From Mycobacterium sp. ITM-2016-00317 (GTDB lineage Bacteria; Actinomycetota; Actinomycetes; Mycobacteriales; Mycobacteriaceae), in NCBI RefSeq assembly GCF_002968295.1, contig NZ_CP134399.1:2728001-2792000 (forward strand): a stretch of 64,000 bases of DNA, given 5' to 3'. Position 1 is the stretch's first letter; each line of letters starts with the position of its first letter. Positions 44,617 to 53,091 of this stretch are shown here, in pieces. The translations under genes and the position numbers were made by a program. The notes below the pieces were generated by a model. The model saw only the letters and a list, made by a program, of their open reading frames with translations, ran no database searches and was not told the DNA's origin.

Positions 44617-46559
44617 CCACGCCCGGGCGGCTGCGCGTCGTCGGAACCGCGGTCGACGGCGGGGTGCCCGCCGGGGACCCCGCCACCGCCTGGGAACGCC
44701 GCCTGCTGGACTATCGTCTGGTCAGCCCGCTGAACCGGCGCAAGTTCACCGTGATCGTGGTCGGTACCGGCCTCGCCGGTGCCGGCTGCGCGGCGGCGCT
44801 GGGCGAACTGGGCTACCGCGTCGAGTCCTTCACCTTCCACGACACCCCGCGGCGCGCACACAGTGTCGCGGCCCAGGGCGGGATCAACGCCGCGCGCGCC
44901 CGCAAGGTCGACAACGACAGTGTGGCCCGTTTCGTCAAGGACACCGTCAAGGGTGGCGACTTCCGGGCCAGGGAGGCCGACTGCTTCCGGCTGGCCCAGG
45001 AGTCCGCCCGCGTCATCGACCACATGGACGCCATCGGGGCGCCGTTCGCCCGGGAGTACGGCGGCAGCCTGGCCACCCGGTCCTTCGGCGGTGTCCAGGT
45101 CTCCCGGACTTACTACACGCGGGGCCAGACCGGCCAGCAGCTGCAGATCGCCGCCACCCAGGCACTGCTGCGACAGGTGGACACCGGGTCGGTGAACCTG
45201 CACACCCGCAGTGAGGTACTGGACGTGATCGTCGACGACGGGGTGGCCCGCGGGATCGTCACACGCAACCTGATCACCGGTGAGGTGCGGGCGTTCACCG
45301 CGCATGCGGTCGTGTTGGCCACCGGCGGCTACGGCAACGTCTTCTTCCGATCGACGCTGGCCAAGAACTCCAATGCCAGCGCCACCTGGCGGGCCTACCT
45401 GCGCGGCGCGTTGTTCGCCTCCCCGTCCTTCATCCAGTTCCACCCGACGGCGCTGCCGGTGAACTCGGAGTGGCAGTCCAAGACCATTCTGATGAGCGAG
45501 TCGCTACGCAACGACGGTCGGATCTGGGTACCCAGGAAGGCCGGAGACGAGCGCGCTGCCAACGACATTCCCGAGACCGAGCGGGACTACTACCTGGAAC
45601 GGATGTATCCGGCGTACGGCAATCTGTCACCCCGCGATGTGTCGTCGAGGGCCGCACGTGCGCAGATCGAATCCGGTCACGGTGTCGGACCGCTGAAAAA
45701 CAGTGTGTACCTGGACTTCCGGGATTCCGTGCAGAGGCTCGGGCGCGACAAGATCGCCGAGCGGTACGGAAATCTGTTCTCGATGTACCAGGACGCCACC
45801 GGCGAGGATCCCTATCGGGTGCCGATGCGTATCGCTCCCGGAGCGCACTTCGCGATGGGCGGTCTGTGGAGCGACTTCGACGAGATGACCTCGATCCCCG
45901 GTCTTTTCGTCGCCGGTGAGGCGGGGTGGACCTACCACGGAGCGAACCGGCTCGGGGCGAACTCGCTGCTCTCGGCGTGCGTTGACGGATGGTTCACCCT
46001 CCCGTACTCGATACCGAACTACCTGGCGGGTCTCCTCGGCACCACACCACCGGGTCCCGACCATCCTGCGGTGACCTCGACGCTCGCTGAGGTCCGCGCA
46101 CGGGTCGACGCGCTGCTGTCCATCGACGGCACACAGGGCCCGGATCGCTTCCACCGCCGGTTGGGCGAGATCCTCTACCGGGGTTGCGGGGTGTCGCGGT
46201 CGGAATCCGGACTGAAGGCGGCGATCGTCGGCATCGACGCGCTGACCGCAGACTTCTGGTCAGACCTGCGCGTCGCCGGATCCGGTCTGCAGTTCAACCA
46301 GGAGTTGGAGAAGGCGGGCCGAGTGGCCGACTTCCTCGGCCTGGCCCGGTTGATGTGCATCGATGCACTCGATCGCGACGAATCCTGTGGAGCGCATTTC
46401 CGGGTGGAACACCAGACCAGCGGTGGGGAAGCCCAGCGCGACGACGAACACTGGTGCTTCGTGTCGGCCTGGCAACACGGCGGCGCCGCTCCGGCAGTCC
46501 GCCGTGACGAGCCGCTCACGTTCTCCGCGGTGCCTCTGCAGACCAGGAACTACGCATGA
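44613..46559 (+). CDS. sdhA: Succinate dehydrogenase/fumarate reductase flavoprotein subunit
   Basis: Oxidises succinate to fumarate with covalently bound FAD. It has 648 aa, within the range of the long, Gram-positive/Sdh1 type. The nucleotide-binding VVGTGLAGAGCAAALGELG (residues about 46-64), the FAD-attachment string RRAHSVAAQGGINAA, the substrate region FIQFHPTALP and PGAHFAMGGL, and the C-terminal HGANRLGANSLL are visible. GTG 44613 overlaps sdhC. Confidence 0.93.
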   Translation: MTTPGRLRVVGTAVDGGVPAGDPATAWERRLLDYRLVSPLNRRKFTVIVVGTGLAGAGCAAALGELGYRVESFTFHDTPRRAHSVAAQGGINAARARKVDNDSVARFVKDTVKGGDFRAREADCFRLAQESARVIDHMDAIGAPFAREYGGSLATRSFGGVQVSRTYYTRGQTGQQLQIAATQALLRQVDTGSVNLHTRSEVLDVIVDDGVARGIVTRNLITGEVRAFTAHAVVLATGGYGNVFFRSTLAKNSNASATWRAYLRGALFASPSFIQFHPTALPVNSEWQSKTILMSESLRNDGRIWVPRKAGDERAANDIPETERDYYLERMYPAYGNLSPRDVSSRAARAQIESGHGVGPLKNSVYLDFRDSVQRLGRDKIAERYGNLFSMYQDATGEDPYRVPMRIAPGAHFAMGGLWSDFDEMTSIPGLFVAGEAGWTYHGANRLGANSLLSACVDGWFTLPYSIPNYLAGLLGTTPPGPDHPAVTSTLAEVRARVDALLSIDGTQGPDRFHRRLGEILYRGCGVSRSESGLKAAIVGIDALTADFWSDLRVAGSGLQFNQELEKAGRVADFLGLARLMCIDALDRDESCGAHFRVEHQTSGGEAQRDDEHWCFVSAWQHGGAAPAVRRDEPLTFSAVPLQTRNYA

Positions 46560-46569
46560 AAGATCCACT

Positions 46570-47320
46570 GTGAAGCTGATATTGGACATCTGGCGCCAGG
46601 CCGATGCCGGCGTGGCGGGCGGTTTCGAAACCTATCGTGTCGATGACGCGGCGCCGGAGATGTCGCTGCTGGAACTGCTGGACCGGCTCAACGACGCACT
46701 GGTCGCCGAAGGCCGGGACCCGGTGGCCTTCGACTCCGACTGTCGGGAAGGAATCTGCGGGTCCTGCGGCATCACCGTCGACGGCCAGGCCCCACGGACC
46801 GCTGGCCAACACCCCGTCCTGCCGTCAGCACGTGCGGTCGTTCTCCGACGGCGCGCGGGTGCGGTTGGAACCGTTCCGGTCGACGGCGTTCCCGGTGGTG
46901 CGGGATCTGGTGGTGGACCGCTTTGCGCTGGACCGGATGATGGTCGCGGGAGGCAATGTCGCGGTGGACGCCGGCACCGCCGGCGACGCCGATGCCGAAC
47001 CCGTTCCGCACGACGACGCCGAGTACGCGCTGGATTTCGCGGCGTGTATCGGATGCGGGGCGTGTGTGGCGGCCTGTCCCAACGGCGCGGCCCACCTGTA
47101 CGCCGGAGCCAAACTGCTGCATCTGGCGGTCGCGGGCCGCGGCGGTCAGGAACGCGGCCGGCGCGCCAAATCGCTGGTGGCGCAGATGGAGTCCGACTTC
47201 GGGCCGTGTTCGAGTTACGGCGAGTGCTCGCGGGTGTGTCCGGAGAGCATCCCGATGACAGCCGTGGCGGCGGTCAACCGGGAAGTGGTGCGATCCCGGC
47301 TCCGAGGCAAGCCCGACTGA
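46570..47320 (+). pseudogene. sdhB: Succinate dehydrogenase iron-sulfur subunit, frameshifted
   Basis: Carries electrons from SdhA to the membrane through three clusters. The 2Fe-2S ligands CREGICGSC lie in the first frame. An extra C in the run 46790-46793 shifts the frame, after which the protein resumes as HGPLANTPSCRQHVRSF with the 4Fe-4S ligands CIGCGACVAACP and the 3Fe-4S/4Fe-4S ligands CSSYGECSRVCPES. Removing one C restores a complete protein of about 249 aa. A homopolymer miscall is the simplest explanation. If real, the enzyme lacks its last two clusters. Confidence 0.87.
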
Positions 47321-47335
47321 GAGCGGCGGACGCGG

Positions 47336-48754
47336 GTGAGCAGGCCTTGGGTGCCGTATCTGTGGAAGGCCGGAATTCCGGTGCTGGTCGCCGTGGTGGT
47401 GTATTTCCTGCCGGTGCCCGACGGTGTCGAACCGACCGGGATGCGCATGCTCGGCATCTTCCTCGGCACCATCCTCGGGCTGATCCTGCAGCCACTCCCG
47501 ACCGGTGCGGTGGCGCTGATCGGGATGGCGGCGGCGATGCTGACCAAGACCGAGTCGGCCGCCAGGGCGCTGGCCGGATTCGCCAACACGACGGTGTGGC
47601 TGATCGTCGCCGCATTCTTCATTGCCGAGGGTTTCCTGATCACCGGCCTGGGCCGACGCATCGCGCTGATCTTCGTCACCCGCCTGGGGCGTTCGACGCT
47701 GGGATTGTCCTACGGAATGGCGCTGACCGATCTGATCCTGGCGCCCGCCACACCGTCGAACACCGCGCGGTGCGGGGGAGTGGTGTTCCCGGTGGTGGCC
47801 TCACTGAGCCGGCTGGAGGACTCCCATCCCGAACCCGAGGAATCGCGCAAGAGGCTCGGTGCGTTCCTCACCCTGACCGCATTGCAGGTCAACGTCGTCA
47901 CCTCGGCGATGTTCCTGACCGCGATGGCCGGCAATCCGGTCGCCCAGGCGGCAGCTCGAGACTTTGGTATCGAGATCTCCTGGGGCCGATGGGCATTGGC
48001 GGCGATCGTGCCCGGAGCGGTGAGCCTGATCGCCGTGCCGTGGGTGATGTCGAAGATCTACCCGCCGACGGTCGACAAGACGCCTGAAGCGCCCGACGAG
48101 GCGCGAGCCCAGCTGCGCGAGGCCGGACCCATGTCGCGGCAGGAATGGATCATGGCCGCCACGTTCGTGTTGCTGTTGCTGCTGTGGTGCCTCGGCGACT
48201 TTCTCGACATCGATGCCACCACCGCCGCGTTCACCGGGATCGCGGTCCTGCTGATCACCGGCGTGCTGTCCTGGAAGAATCTGGCGGACAACACTTCTGC
48301 GTGGAGCACGCTGGTGTTCTTCGGTGTCCTGGTCGGCATGGCAGCCGAACTCAACCAGCTCGGGGTCATCGACTGGATCGGAGAGTCGGTGGCCGGATCA
48401 GTGGACGCGCTGCCGTGGCTGGCGGCGTTCGCGATCCTGACGACGGTCTACTTCTACTCGCACTACCTGTTCGCGTCCAACACCGCGCACATCGTGGCGA
48501 TGTACGGCGTGTTCGTCGGCGCCGCGATCGCCACCGGGGCGCCGCCACTGTTCGCCGCATTGGTGTTCGGGTTCATCGGCAGTCTGTTCGGGGGGCTGGC
48601 GCACTATTCGTCCGGGCCAGCCGGCGTGATCTACGGATCGGGCTATGTCAAGACCGCGGAGTTGTTCCGCATCGGCTTCCTGATGAGCCTGCTCAACATC
48701 GCGATCTGGACGTCGATCGGCGGACTGTGGATGAAGGTCCTCGGCATCTGGTGA
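47336..48754 (+). CDS. DASS/SLC13-family anion (dicarboxylate) transporter
   Basis: A 472-aa membrane protein with about eleven to twelve helices. Two family Ser-Asn-Thr substrate motifs are seen, LAPATPSNTAR in the first half and LFASNTAHIVAMY in the second. The closest types are the 2-oxoglutarate/malate and C4-dicarboxylate transporters. Its position 15 nt after sdhB suggests import of succinate, fumarate or malate for the Sdh encoded upstream. GTG 47336 is used. Confidence 0.87.
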   Translation: MSRPWVPYLWKAGIPVLVAVVVYFLPVPDGVEPTGMRMLGIFLGTILGLILQPLPTGAVALIGMAAAMLTKTESAARALAGFANTTVWLIVAAFFIAEGFLITGLGRRIALIFVTRLGRSTLGLSYGMALTDLILAPATPSNTARCGGVVFPVVASLSRLEDSHPEPEESRKRLGAFLTLTALQVNVVTSAMFLTAMAGNPVAQAAARDFGIEISWGRWALAAIVPGAVSLIAVPWVMSKIYPPTVDKTPEAPDEARAQLREAGPMSRQEWIMAATFVLLLLLWCLGDFLDIDATTAAFTGIAVLLITGVLSWKNLADNTSAWSTLVFFGVLVGMAAELNQLGVIDWIGESVAGSVDALPWLAAFAILTTVYFYSHYLFASNTAHIVAMYGVFVGAAIATGAPPLFAALVFGFIGSLFGGLAHYSSGPAGVIYGSGYVKTAELFRIGFLMSLLNIAIWTSIGGLWMKVLGIW

Positions 48755-48811
48755 AGCCATGCCGCACCGGAAAACTGCGCACCGAACATCCCGAACACGC
48801 AGAGATCAGTC

Positions 48812-49537
48812 TCAGTTGGCGGCATCACCGCGCGGTGCTTGAAGCCTGTCGGCCACGAATTGTGCTGCCTGGTCGGCCATTCCGTTGCTCTTGTAGGCGC
48901 TGTGCGCGGCACGGTCGAGCCCGCCGGGGAAGCACACCGGATCCCCGGGGTCGCACAGTTGAATGGTCTTCGATGCATACAGGGGATCGACGGCGATCGA
49001 GGGAGCGTTGCGGTCGACGAGGTTGAGAAACCACGAATCCGGGGTGCCGAAGAGAGCTACGGCAGCGACGTGGGGAGCGACGTCCGCAGGCATCGGACCG
49101 GTGATATTCGGCGGCAGGATGAACCCCGGAGGTACTGCCGAGAAGGTGGTGTAGGCGGCGACGGCCGCACCTTGGGAGTATCCGCCCAAGACGATGTTGG
49201 TGTCGGGGCAGGCTGCCACGGTCGACTCGATCTGGTGGGCGGCATCGGCGACACCGTCTGCCGCGGTCTGAAAGTCGAGGGAGGCGGGGTAGTTCACCGG
49301 ACGTACGGTCGCCGGTGTGGGGAGCCGGGTGTTGAGGGCATCGATGAAGGACTGTCCGGTCGCCCCGACACCTGGTGGTTCGAGGGTTCCGCGCGCGAAC
49401 ACGACTTCCACAGCAGGACACGCGGGAGCGGGTTGAGCGGTGGCGATGGCGGCGGTCTGCGTAGTCATCGTGGCTGCCACGGCGAGCGTCACGGCGAGTC
49501 GGCGGGCCCGGTCGGAGAAGTTGAGCGAGAAGATCAT
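48812..49537 (-). CDS. Secreted cutinase-family esterase (Culp type)
   Basis: A 241-aa alpha/beta hydrolase with a signal peptide of about 34 residues ending ATAQPAPA. The catalytic triad is Ser121 (GGYSQGAAV), Asp199 (CDPGDPVC) and His212 (AAHSAY). Four cysteines give the two conserved disulfides. Mycobacterial Culps hydrolyse lipids or esters at the cell surface. A GAAGGG lies a few nt before ATG 49537, and a minus-strand TAGGCT (49576-49571) may be the -10. It stands alone between the DASS gene and the tRNA. Confidence 0.92.
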   Translation of the reverse strand: MIFSLNFSDRARRLAVTLAVAATMTTQTAAIATAQPAPACPAVEVVFARGTLEPPGVGATGQSFIDALNTRLPTPATVRPVNYPASLDFQTAADGVADAAHQIESTVAACPDTNIVLGGYSQGAAVAAYTTFSAVPPGFILPPNITGPMPADVAPHVAAVALFGTPDSWFLNLVDRNAPSIAVDPLYASKTIQLCDPGDPVCFPGGLDRAAHSAYKSNGMADQAAQFVADRLQAPRGDAAN

Positions 49538-49733
49538 CCGGGCGCCCTTCGTGGATGTGACAGCGCACGCAGCCTAGACCCGCAGCTGTTATCCAGGGCA
49601 TCGTAGCCCGGGTGTGCACACCGGTTGGTGCATTCGAATCACGGGATCGACAGTGGTCGCTCGGTCAACTTGGATCTGGCATGCAGACTGCGCAACACGG
49701 GTGTCTGGGCCGGTCGGAACTACACAACCTGCG

Positions 49734-49810
49734 TGGTGCCCTCGGTGAGATTCGAACTCACACTGTACGGGTTTTGAATCCGTTTCCTCTGCCAGTTGGG
49801 ATACGAGGGC
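49734..49810 (-). tRNA. tRNA-Leu (anticodon CAA), short variable loop
   Basis: The minus strand gives a complete cloverleaf: acceptor GCCCTCG/CGAGGGC with discriminator A and encoded CCA, a D-loop with the GG pair, an anticodon stem-loop with TTCAAAA (anticodon CAA), and a T-arm with TTCGAAT. The anticodon stem has one A-C mismatch next to the loop. The variable region is only 5 nt (ACAGT), although leucine tRNAs normally have a long arm. A TAGGGT -10 lies 10 nt upstream (minus strand, 49826-49821). Confidence 0.88.
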
Positions 49811-49865
49811 GCGGCCTACCACCCTAGATGATGGCCCCGCGCTCGCTCATCCGGCCCGTGCCGTT

Positions 49866-49877
49866 CACAATGTTGGG
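49866..49877 (+). promoter_or_regulatory. Possible leaderless promoter of pdtaR
   Basis: CACAAT (49866-49871) lies 6 nt before ATG 49878 with no Shine-Dalgarno, as for the hisD and trpE promoters. It is divergent from the tRNA promoter. Confidence 0.38.
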
Positions 49878-50507
49878 ATGTCATCTGCTTCCGCGTCGCC
49901 GTCAGACGCCGTCGTCCCGCCGCGCCGTGTCCTGGTCGCCGAGGACGAGGCCCTCATCCGGCTCGACCTGGCAGAGATGCTCCGCGAGGAGGGCTACGAG
50001 GTCGTCGGTGAAGCCGGTGATGGGCAGGAAGCCGTCGAGCTGGCCGAGTCGCTGCGTCCTGACCTGGTGATCATGGACGTCAAGATGCCCCGGCGCGACG
50101 GTATCGATGCCGCCTCGGAGATCGCCGGCAAGCGCATCGCGCCGATCGTCATCCTCACCGCGTTCAGCCAGCGCGAACTGGTGGAGCGGGCCCGTGACGC
50201 CGGCGCGATGGCCTACCTGGTGAAACCGTTCAGCATCACCGACCTCATCCCGGCCATCGAACTGGCGGTCAGTCGATTCAGCGAGGTGGCCGAGCTGGAG
50301 AAGGAGGTCGCCAACCTCTCCGACCGGCTGGAGACCCGCAAACTGGTCGAGCGGGCCAAGGGTTTGCTGCAAACGAAGCAGGGGATGACCGAACCCGAAG
50401 CGTTCAAGTGGATTCAGCGCGCGGCGATGGATCGGCGCACCACGATGAAGCGGGTGGCCGAGGTGGTCCTGGAGACGCTGGATCCCCCCGCCGAGCCGAC
50501 GGCCTAG
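49878..50507 (+). CDS. pdtaR: ANTAR-domain response regulator PdtaR
   Basis: A two-component regulator that acts on RNA by anti-termination rather than by DNA binding; its usual kinase is the orphan PdtaS encoded elsewhere. It has 209 aa: receiver domain with Asp67 in DLVIMDVKMPRRDG and Lys in AYLVKPFSI, a linker coiled coil, and an ANTAR domain from about residue 150 (LVERAKGLLQTKQGMTEPEA, FKWIQRAAMDRR). It corresponds to Rv1626 (recalled). Confidence 0.96.
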   Translation: MSSASASPSDAVVPPRRVLVAEDEALIRLDLAEMLREEGYEVVGEAGDGQEAVELAESLRPDLVIMDVKMPRRDGIDAASEIAGKRIAPIVILTAFSQRELVERARDAGAMAYLVKPFSITDLIPAIELAVSRFSEVAELEKEVANLSDRLETRKLVERAKGLLQTKQGMTEPEAFKWIQRAAMDRRTTMKRVAEVVLETLDPPAEPTA

Positions 50508-50730
50508 CCGACGCAGCAGCCGGCACGGGCGACGCCACCGGTTAAGTCTGGGTTTCCACAACCGTTCTTTCGCCGTTTCAGCCGGGTTATCGGCGCGGCG
50601 CCTTTTCCAACACCACGCACGGGGGCGGCAGGTTGGTTATGGTCGTCGCGGAGCATCGCCGAAGTGTCGTTCCGGTTTGTGCACGGTCCGGCCCGCGGCG
50701 TCGAGCAGAACATCGAACCGGAGGTGATAC

Positions 50731-51942
50731 GTGCGCGGTCGCGTGGCACGCAATGCATTTGCTGTCGGTAGTGCGGGTCTGATTGTGCTGGCCATGGCCG
50801 GCTGCAGCCAGAGCACGCCCGAGGAAGAGGCGTCGCAGACGAACCTCAGGATCGTGGAGAAGGTCCAGATCGACCAGAGCGGCGCCGAGGTCGCCGCATC
50901 CGAGGGTGCCGCACCCGCCGATCCGGCCGGTGACGGCAACGCCACCTGCCCGCCGGTGTCGATCGCCATGGCCGGTGCTCTCAACGGCCCAGACGCAGCC
51001 CTGGGCATCAATATCAAGAACGGTGTGCAGCTGGCGGTCGACAAGCACAACGAGGCGAACCCGGGCTGCCAGGTGCAGCTCATCCCGTTCGACACCGAAG
51101 GTGACCCGCAGAAGGCCACCGGCATCGCCCCCCAGATCGTCAACGACCAGTACACGATCGGCCTCGTCGGTCCCGCCTTCTCCGGCGAGACCAAGGCCAC
51201 CGGCGGCGTCTTCGACCAGGCCGGCCTCGTGTCGGTCACCGCGTCGGCGACGAACGTCGACCTGTCCAAGAACGGTTGGCGTACCTTCTTCCGCGGGTTG
51301 GCCAACGACGGCGTGCAGGGTCCGTCGGTCGCCAACTACCTGAAGAACTCGCTGGGCCACAAGAAGGTCTGCGTCGTCGACGACAGCACCGACTACGGCC
51401 TGGGCCTGTCGCAGGCGGTCCGTGAAACCCTCGGACCCGTGGCCGACTCGGCGTGCAACATCTCGGTGAAGAAGGGCGACAAGGACTTCTCGGCAACCGT
51501 CACCCAGATCAAGGGCGCCGCGCCGGATTCGGTCTTCTTCGGCGGCTACTACGCCGAAGCGGCCCCGCTCGTCCAGCAGCTCAGGGACGGCGGATTCGAG
51601 GGCGTCTTCGCCAGCGCCGACGGCACCAAGGATCCCGAGTTCGTCAAGCAGGCCGGCGAATCGTCCAAGGCCGCGGTGCTGGCCTGCCCGTGCGGACCGG
51701 CCACCGGGTCGTTCGCCGACGAGTACACGGCGAAGTTCAACCAGGAACCCGGCACCTACAGCGCCGAGGGTTACGACCTGGGCACGATCCTGCTCAAGGG
51801 CATCGACTCGGGTGCGATCACCCGGCCGGCGCTGCTCGACTTCGTGCGCAACTACCAGGGTCAGGGTGTGGCCCGCGAGTACCAGTGGACCCCGGAGGGT
51901 GAGCTCACCACCACCCTGATCTGGATCTACGACGTCCAGTAA
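50731..51942 (+). CDS. livJ: Branched-chain amino-acid ABC transporter substrate-binding lipoprotein
   Basis: A periplasmic-type LIV-binding receptor, 403 aa. The signal peptide ends in the lipobox LAMAGC, so it is an Lgt substrate. The mature domain has the Leu/Ile/Val-binding pattern: VSIAMAGALNGPDAALG, AVDKHNEANPGC, DTEGDPQKA, VGPAFSGETKATG, and CVVDDSTDYGLG. GGAGG upstream supports GTG 50731. The preceding 223 nt has a possible TATGGT -10 at 50638-50643 but no other clear feature. First gene of the livJHMGF operon. Confidence 0.93.
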   Translation: MRGRVARNAFAVGSAGLIVLAMAGCSQSTPEEEASQTNLRIVEKVQIDQSGAEVAASEGAAPADPAGDGNATCPPVSIAMAGALNGPDAALGINIKNGVQLAVDKHNEANPGCQVQLIPFDTEGDPQKATGIAPQIVNDQYTIGLVGPAFSGETKATGGVFDQAGLVSVTASATNVDLSKNGWRTFFRGLANDGVQGPSVANYLKNSLGHKKVCVVDDSTDYGLGLSQAVRETLGPVADSACNISVKKGDKDFSATVTQIKGAAPDSVFFGGYYAEAAPLVQQLRDGGFEGVFASADGTKDPEFVKQAGESSKAAVLACPCGPATGSFADEYTAKFNQEPGTYSAEGYDLGTILLKGIDSGAITRPALLDFVRNYQGQGVAREYQWTPEGELTTTLIWIYDVQ

Positions 51943-51951
51943 CGGCTGAGG

Positions 51952-51988
51952 CGAAGCGCGTTCGAGCATCTGACTCGGGCGCGCTTCG
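51952..51988 (+). terminator. Hairpin after the LIV-binding protein gene
   Basis: A 9-bp stem CGAAGCGCG/CGCGCTTCG (51952-51960 and 51980-51988) with a 19-nt loop begins 10 nt after the stop. Such hairpins often cause partial termination or protect the 3' end so that the receptor is made in excess over the permeases. Confidence 0.5.
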
Positions 51989-51994
51989 TCGTTC

Positions 51995-52042
51995 TCGCCC
52001 AAGAACGCTGTCGCCCAAGAGCTCTGTCGCCCAAGAGCTCTG
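51995..52042 (+). repeat. Three 16-bp tandem repeats between livJ and livH
   Basis: TCGCCCAAGAACGCTG (51995), then TCGCCCAAGAGCTCTG at 52011 and again at 52027. Copies 2 and 3 are identical and copy 1 differs at three bases. They end 38 nt before the livH start. Possibly a slippage product; no coding role is seen. Confidence 0.8.
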
Positions 52043-52080
52043 CCGCTCAGAACGACCTGTCGTGAGGAGTTTTCCGCCGG

Positions 52081-53091
52081 ATGGACCTGGCCGCAAACAT
52101 CAATTTCAACGTCGGAGCGCTGGTGGACAGCTTCTGGCAGTTGACGATCGACGGCCTGTCGTGGGGAGCGATCTACGCCCTGGTCGCTGTCGGCTACACC
52201 CTCGTGTTCGGGGTGCTTCGCCTGATCAACTTCGCGCATTCCGAGATCTTCATGCTGGGCATGTTCGGCGCGTACTTCGCGCTGGACATCATCCTGGGTT
52301 TCACGCCGAGCGGTAACGCCTACAGCAAGGGTGTGGCGCTGACGATCCTGTACCTGGGATTCGCGATGCTGTTCGCGATGATGGTGTCGGGCAGCGCGGC
52401 GGTCGGATTGGAGTTCGTCGCGTACCGCCCACTGCGCAAGCGCAACGCCCGGCCGTTGACGTTCCTGATCACCGCCATCGGGATGTCCTTCGTGCTGCAG
52501 CAGTTCGTGCTGTTCATCCTGCCCAAGCTGATCCCCGGCTACGGCGGCCCGAACGCTCAGCAGCCCATCGTGCTGGTGCAGCCCAAGACCCAGTTCGAGG
52601 TCTTCGGTGTCGCGGTCTCGAACGTCACCCTGGTGATCGTGGTGTCGGCACTCGTGCTCGCCGTGCTCACCGACACCGCGATCAACCGCACCAAGTTCGG
52701 TCGCGGTATCCGGGCCGTCGCGCAGGACCCGACGACGGCCACCCTGATGGGGGTGTCGCGAGAGCGCATCATCATGACCACGTTCCTCATCGGCGGACTG
52801 CTCGCCGGGGCGGCCGCGCTGCTGTACACCCTCAAGGTGCCCCAGGGCATCATCTACTCCGGCGGATTCCTGTTGGGTATCAAGGCGTTCTCGGCTGCGG
52901 TGCTCGGCGGTATCGGCAACCTGCGCGGTGCGCTTCTCGGCGGCCTGCTGCTCGGGGTGATGGAGAACTACGGGCAGGCCGTGTTCGGCACCCAGTGGCG
53001 CGACGTCGTCGCGTTCGCGCTGCTGGTGCTGGTGCTGCTGATCCGCCCGACCGGGATACTCGGTGAAAGCCTCGGGAAGGCACGGGTATGA
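52081..53091 (+). CDS. livH: Branched-chain amino-acid ABC transporter permease LivH
   Basis: A 336-aa permease with about eight helices. Family strings are SWGAIYALVAVGYTLVFGVLRLINFAH (read as GYTLVFGVLRLINFAHSE), YRPLRKRNARPLTFLITAIG, FGRGIRAVAQDPTTATLMGV, which is the EAA-like ATPase contact, and FSAAVLGGIGNLRGA. GTGAGGAG precedes the ATG. The stop overlaps livM by 4 nt. Confidence 0.95.
   Translation: MDLAANINFNVGALVDSFWQLTIDGLSWGAIYALVAVGYTLVFGVLRLINFAHSEIFMLGMFGAYFALDIILGFTPSGNAYSKGVALTILYLGFAMLFAMMVSGSAAVGLEFVAYRPLRKRNARPLTFLITAIGMSFVLQQFVLFILPKLIPGYGGPNAQQPIVLVQPKTQFEVFGVAVSNVTLVIVVSALVLAVLTDTAINRTKFGRGIRAVAQDPTTATLMGVSRERIIMTTFLIGGLLAGAAALLYTLKVPQGIIYSGGFLLGIKAFSAAVLGGIGNLRGALLGGLLLGVMENYGQAVFGTQWRDVVAFALLVLVLLIRPTGILGESLGKARV

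Noticed and set aside
46363..48087. 574-aa plus-strand open frame across sdhB and the DASS gene
   Set aside because: Only its stretch from 46570 to about 46790 is SdhB; the rest is out-of-frame sequence created by the extra C.
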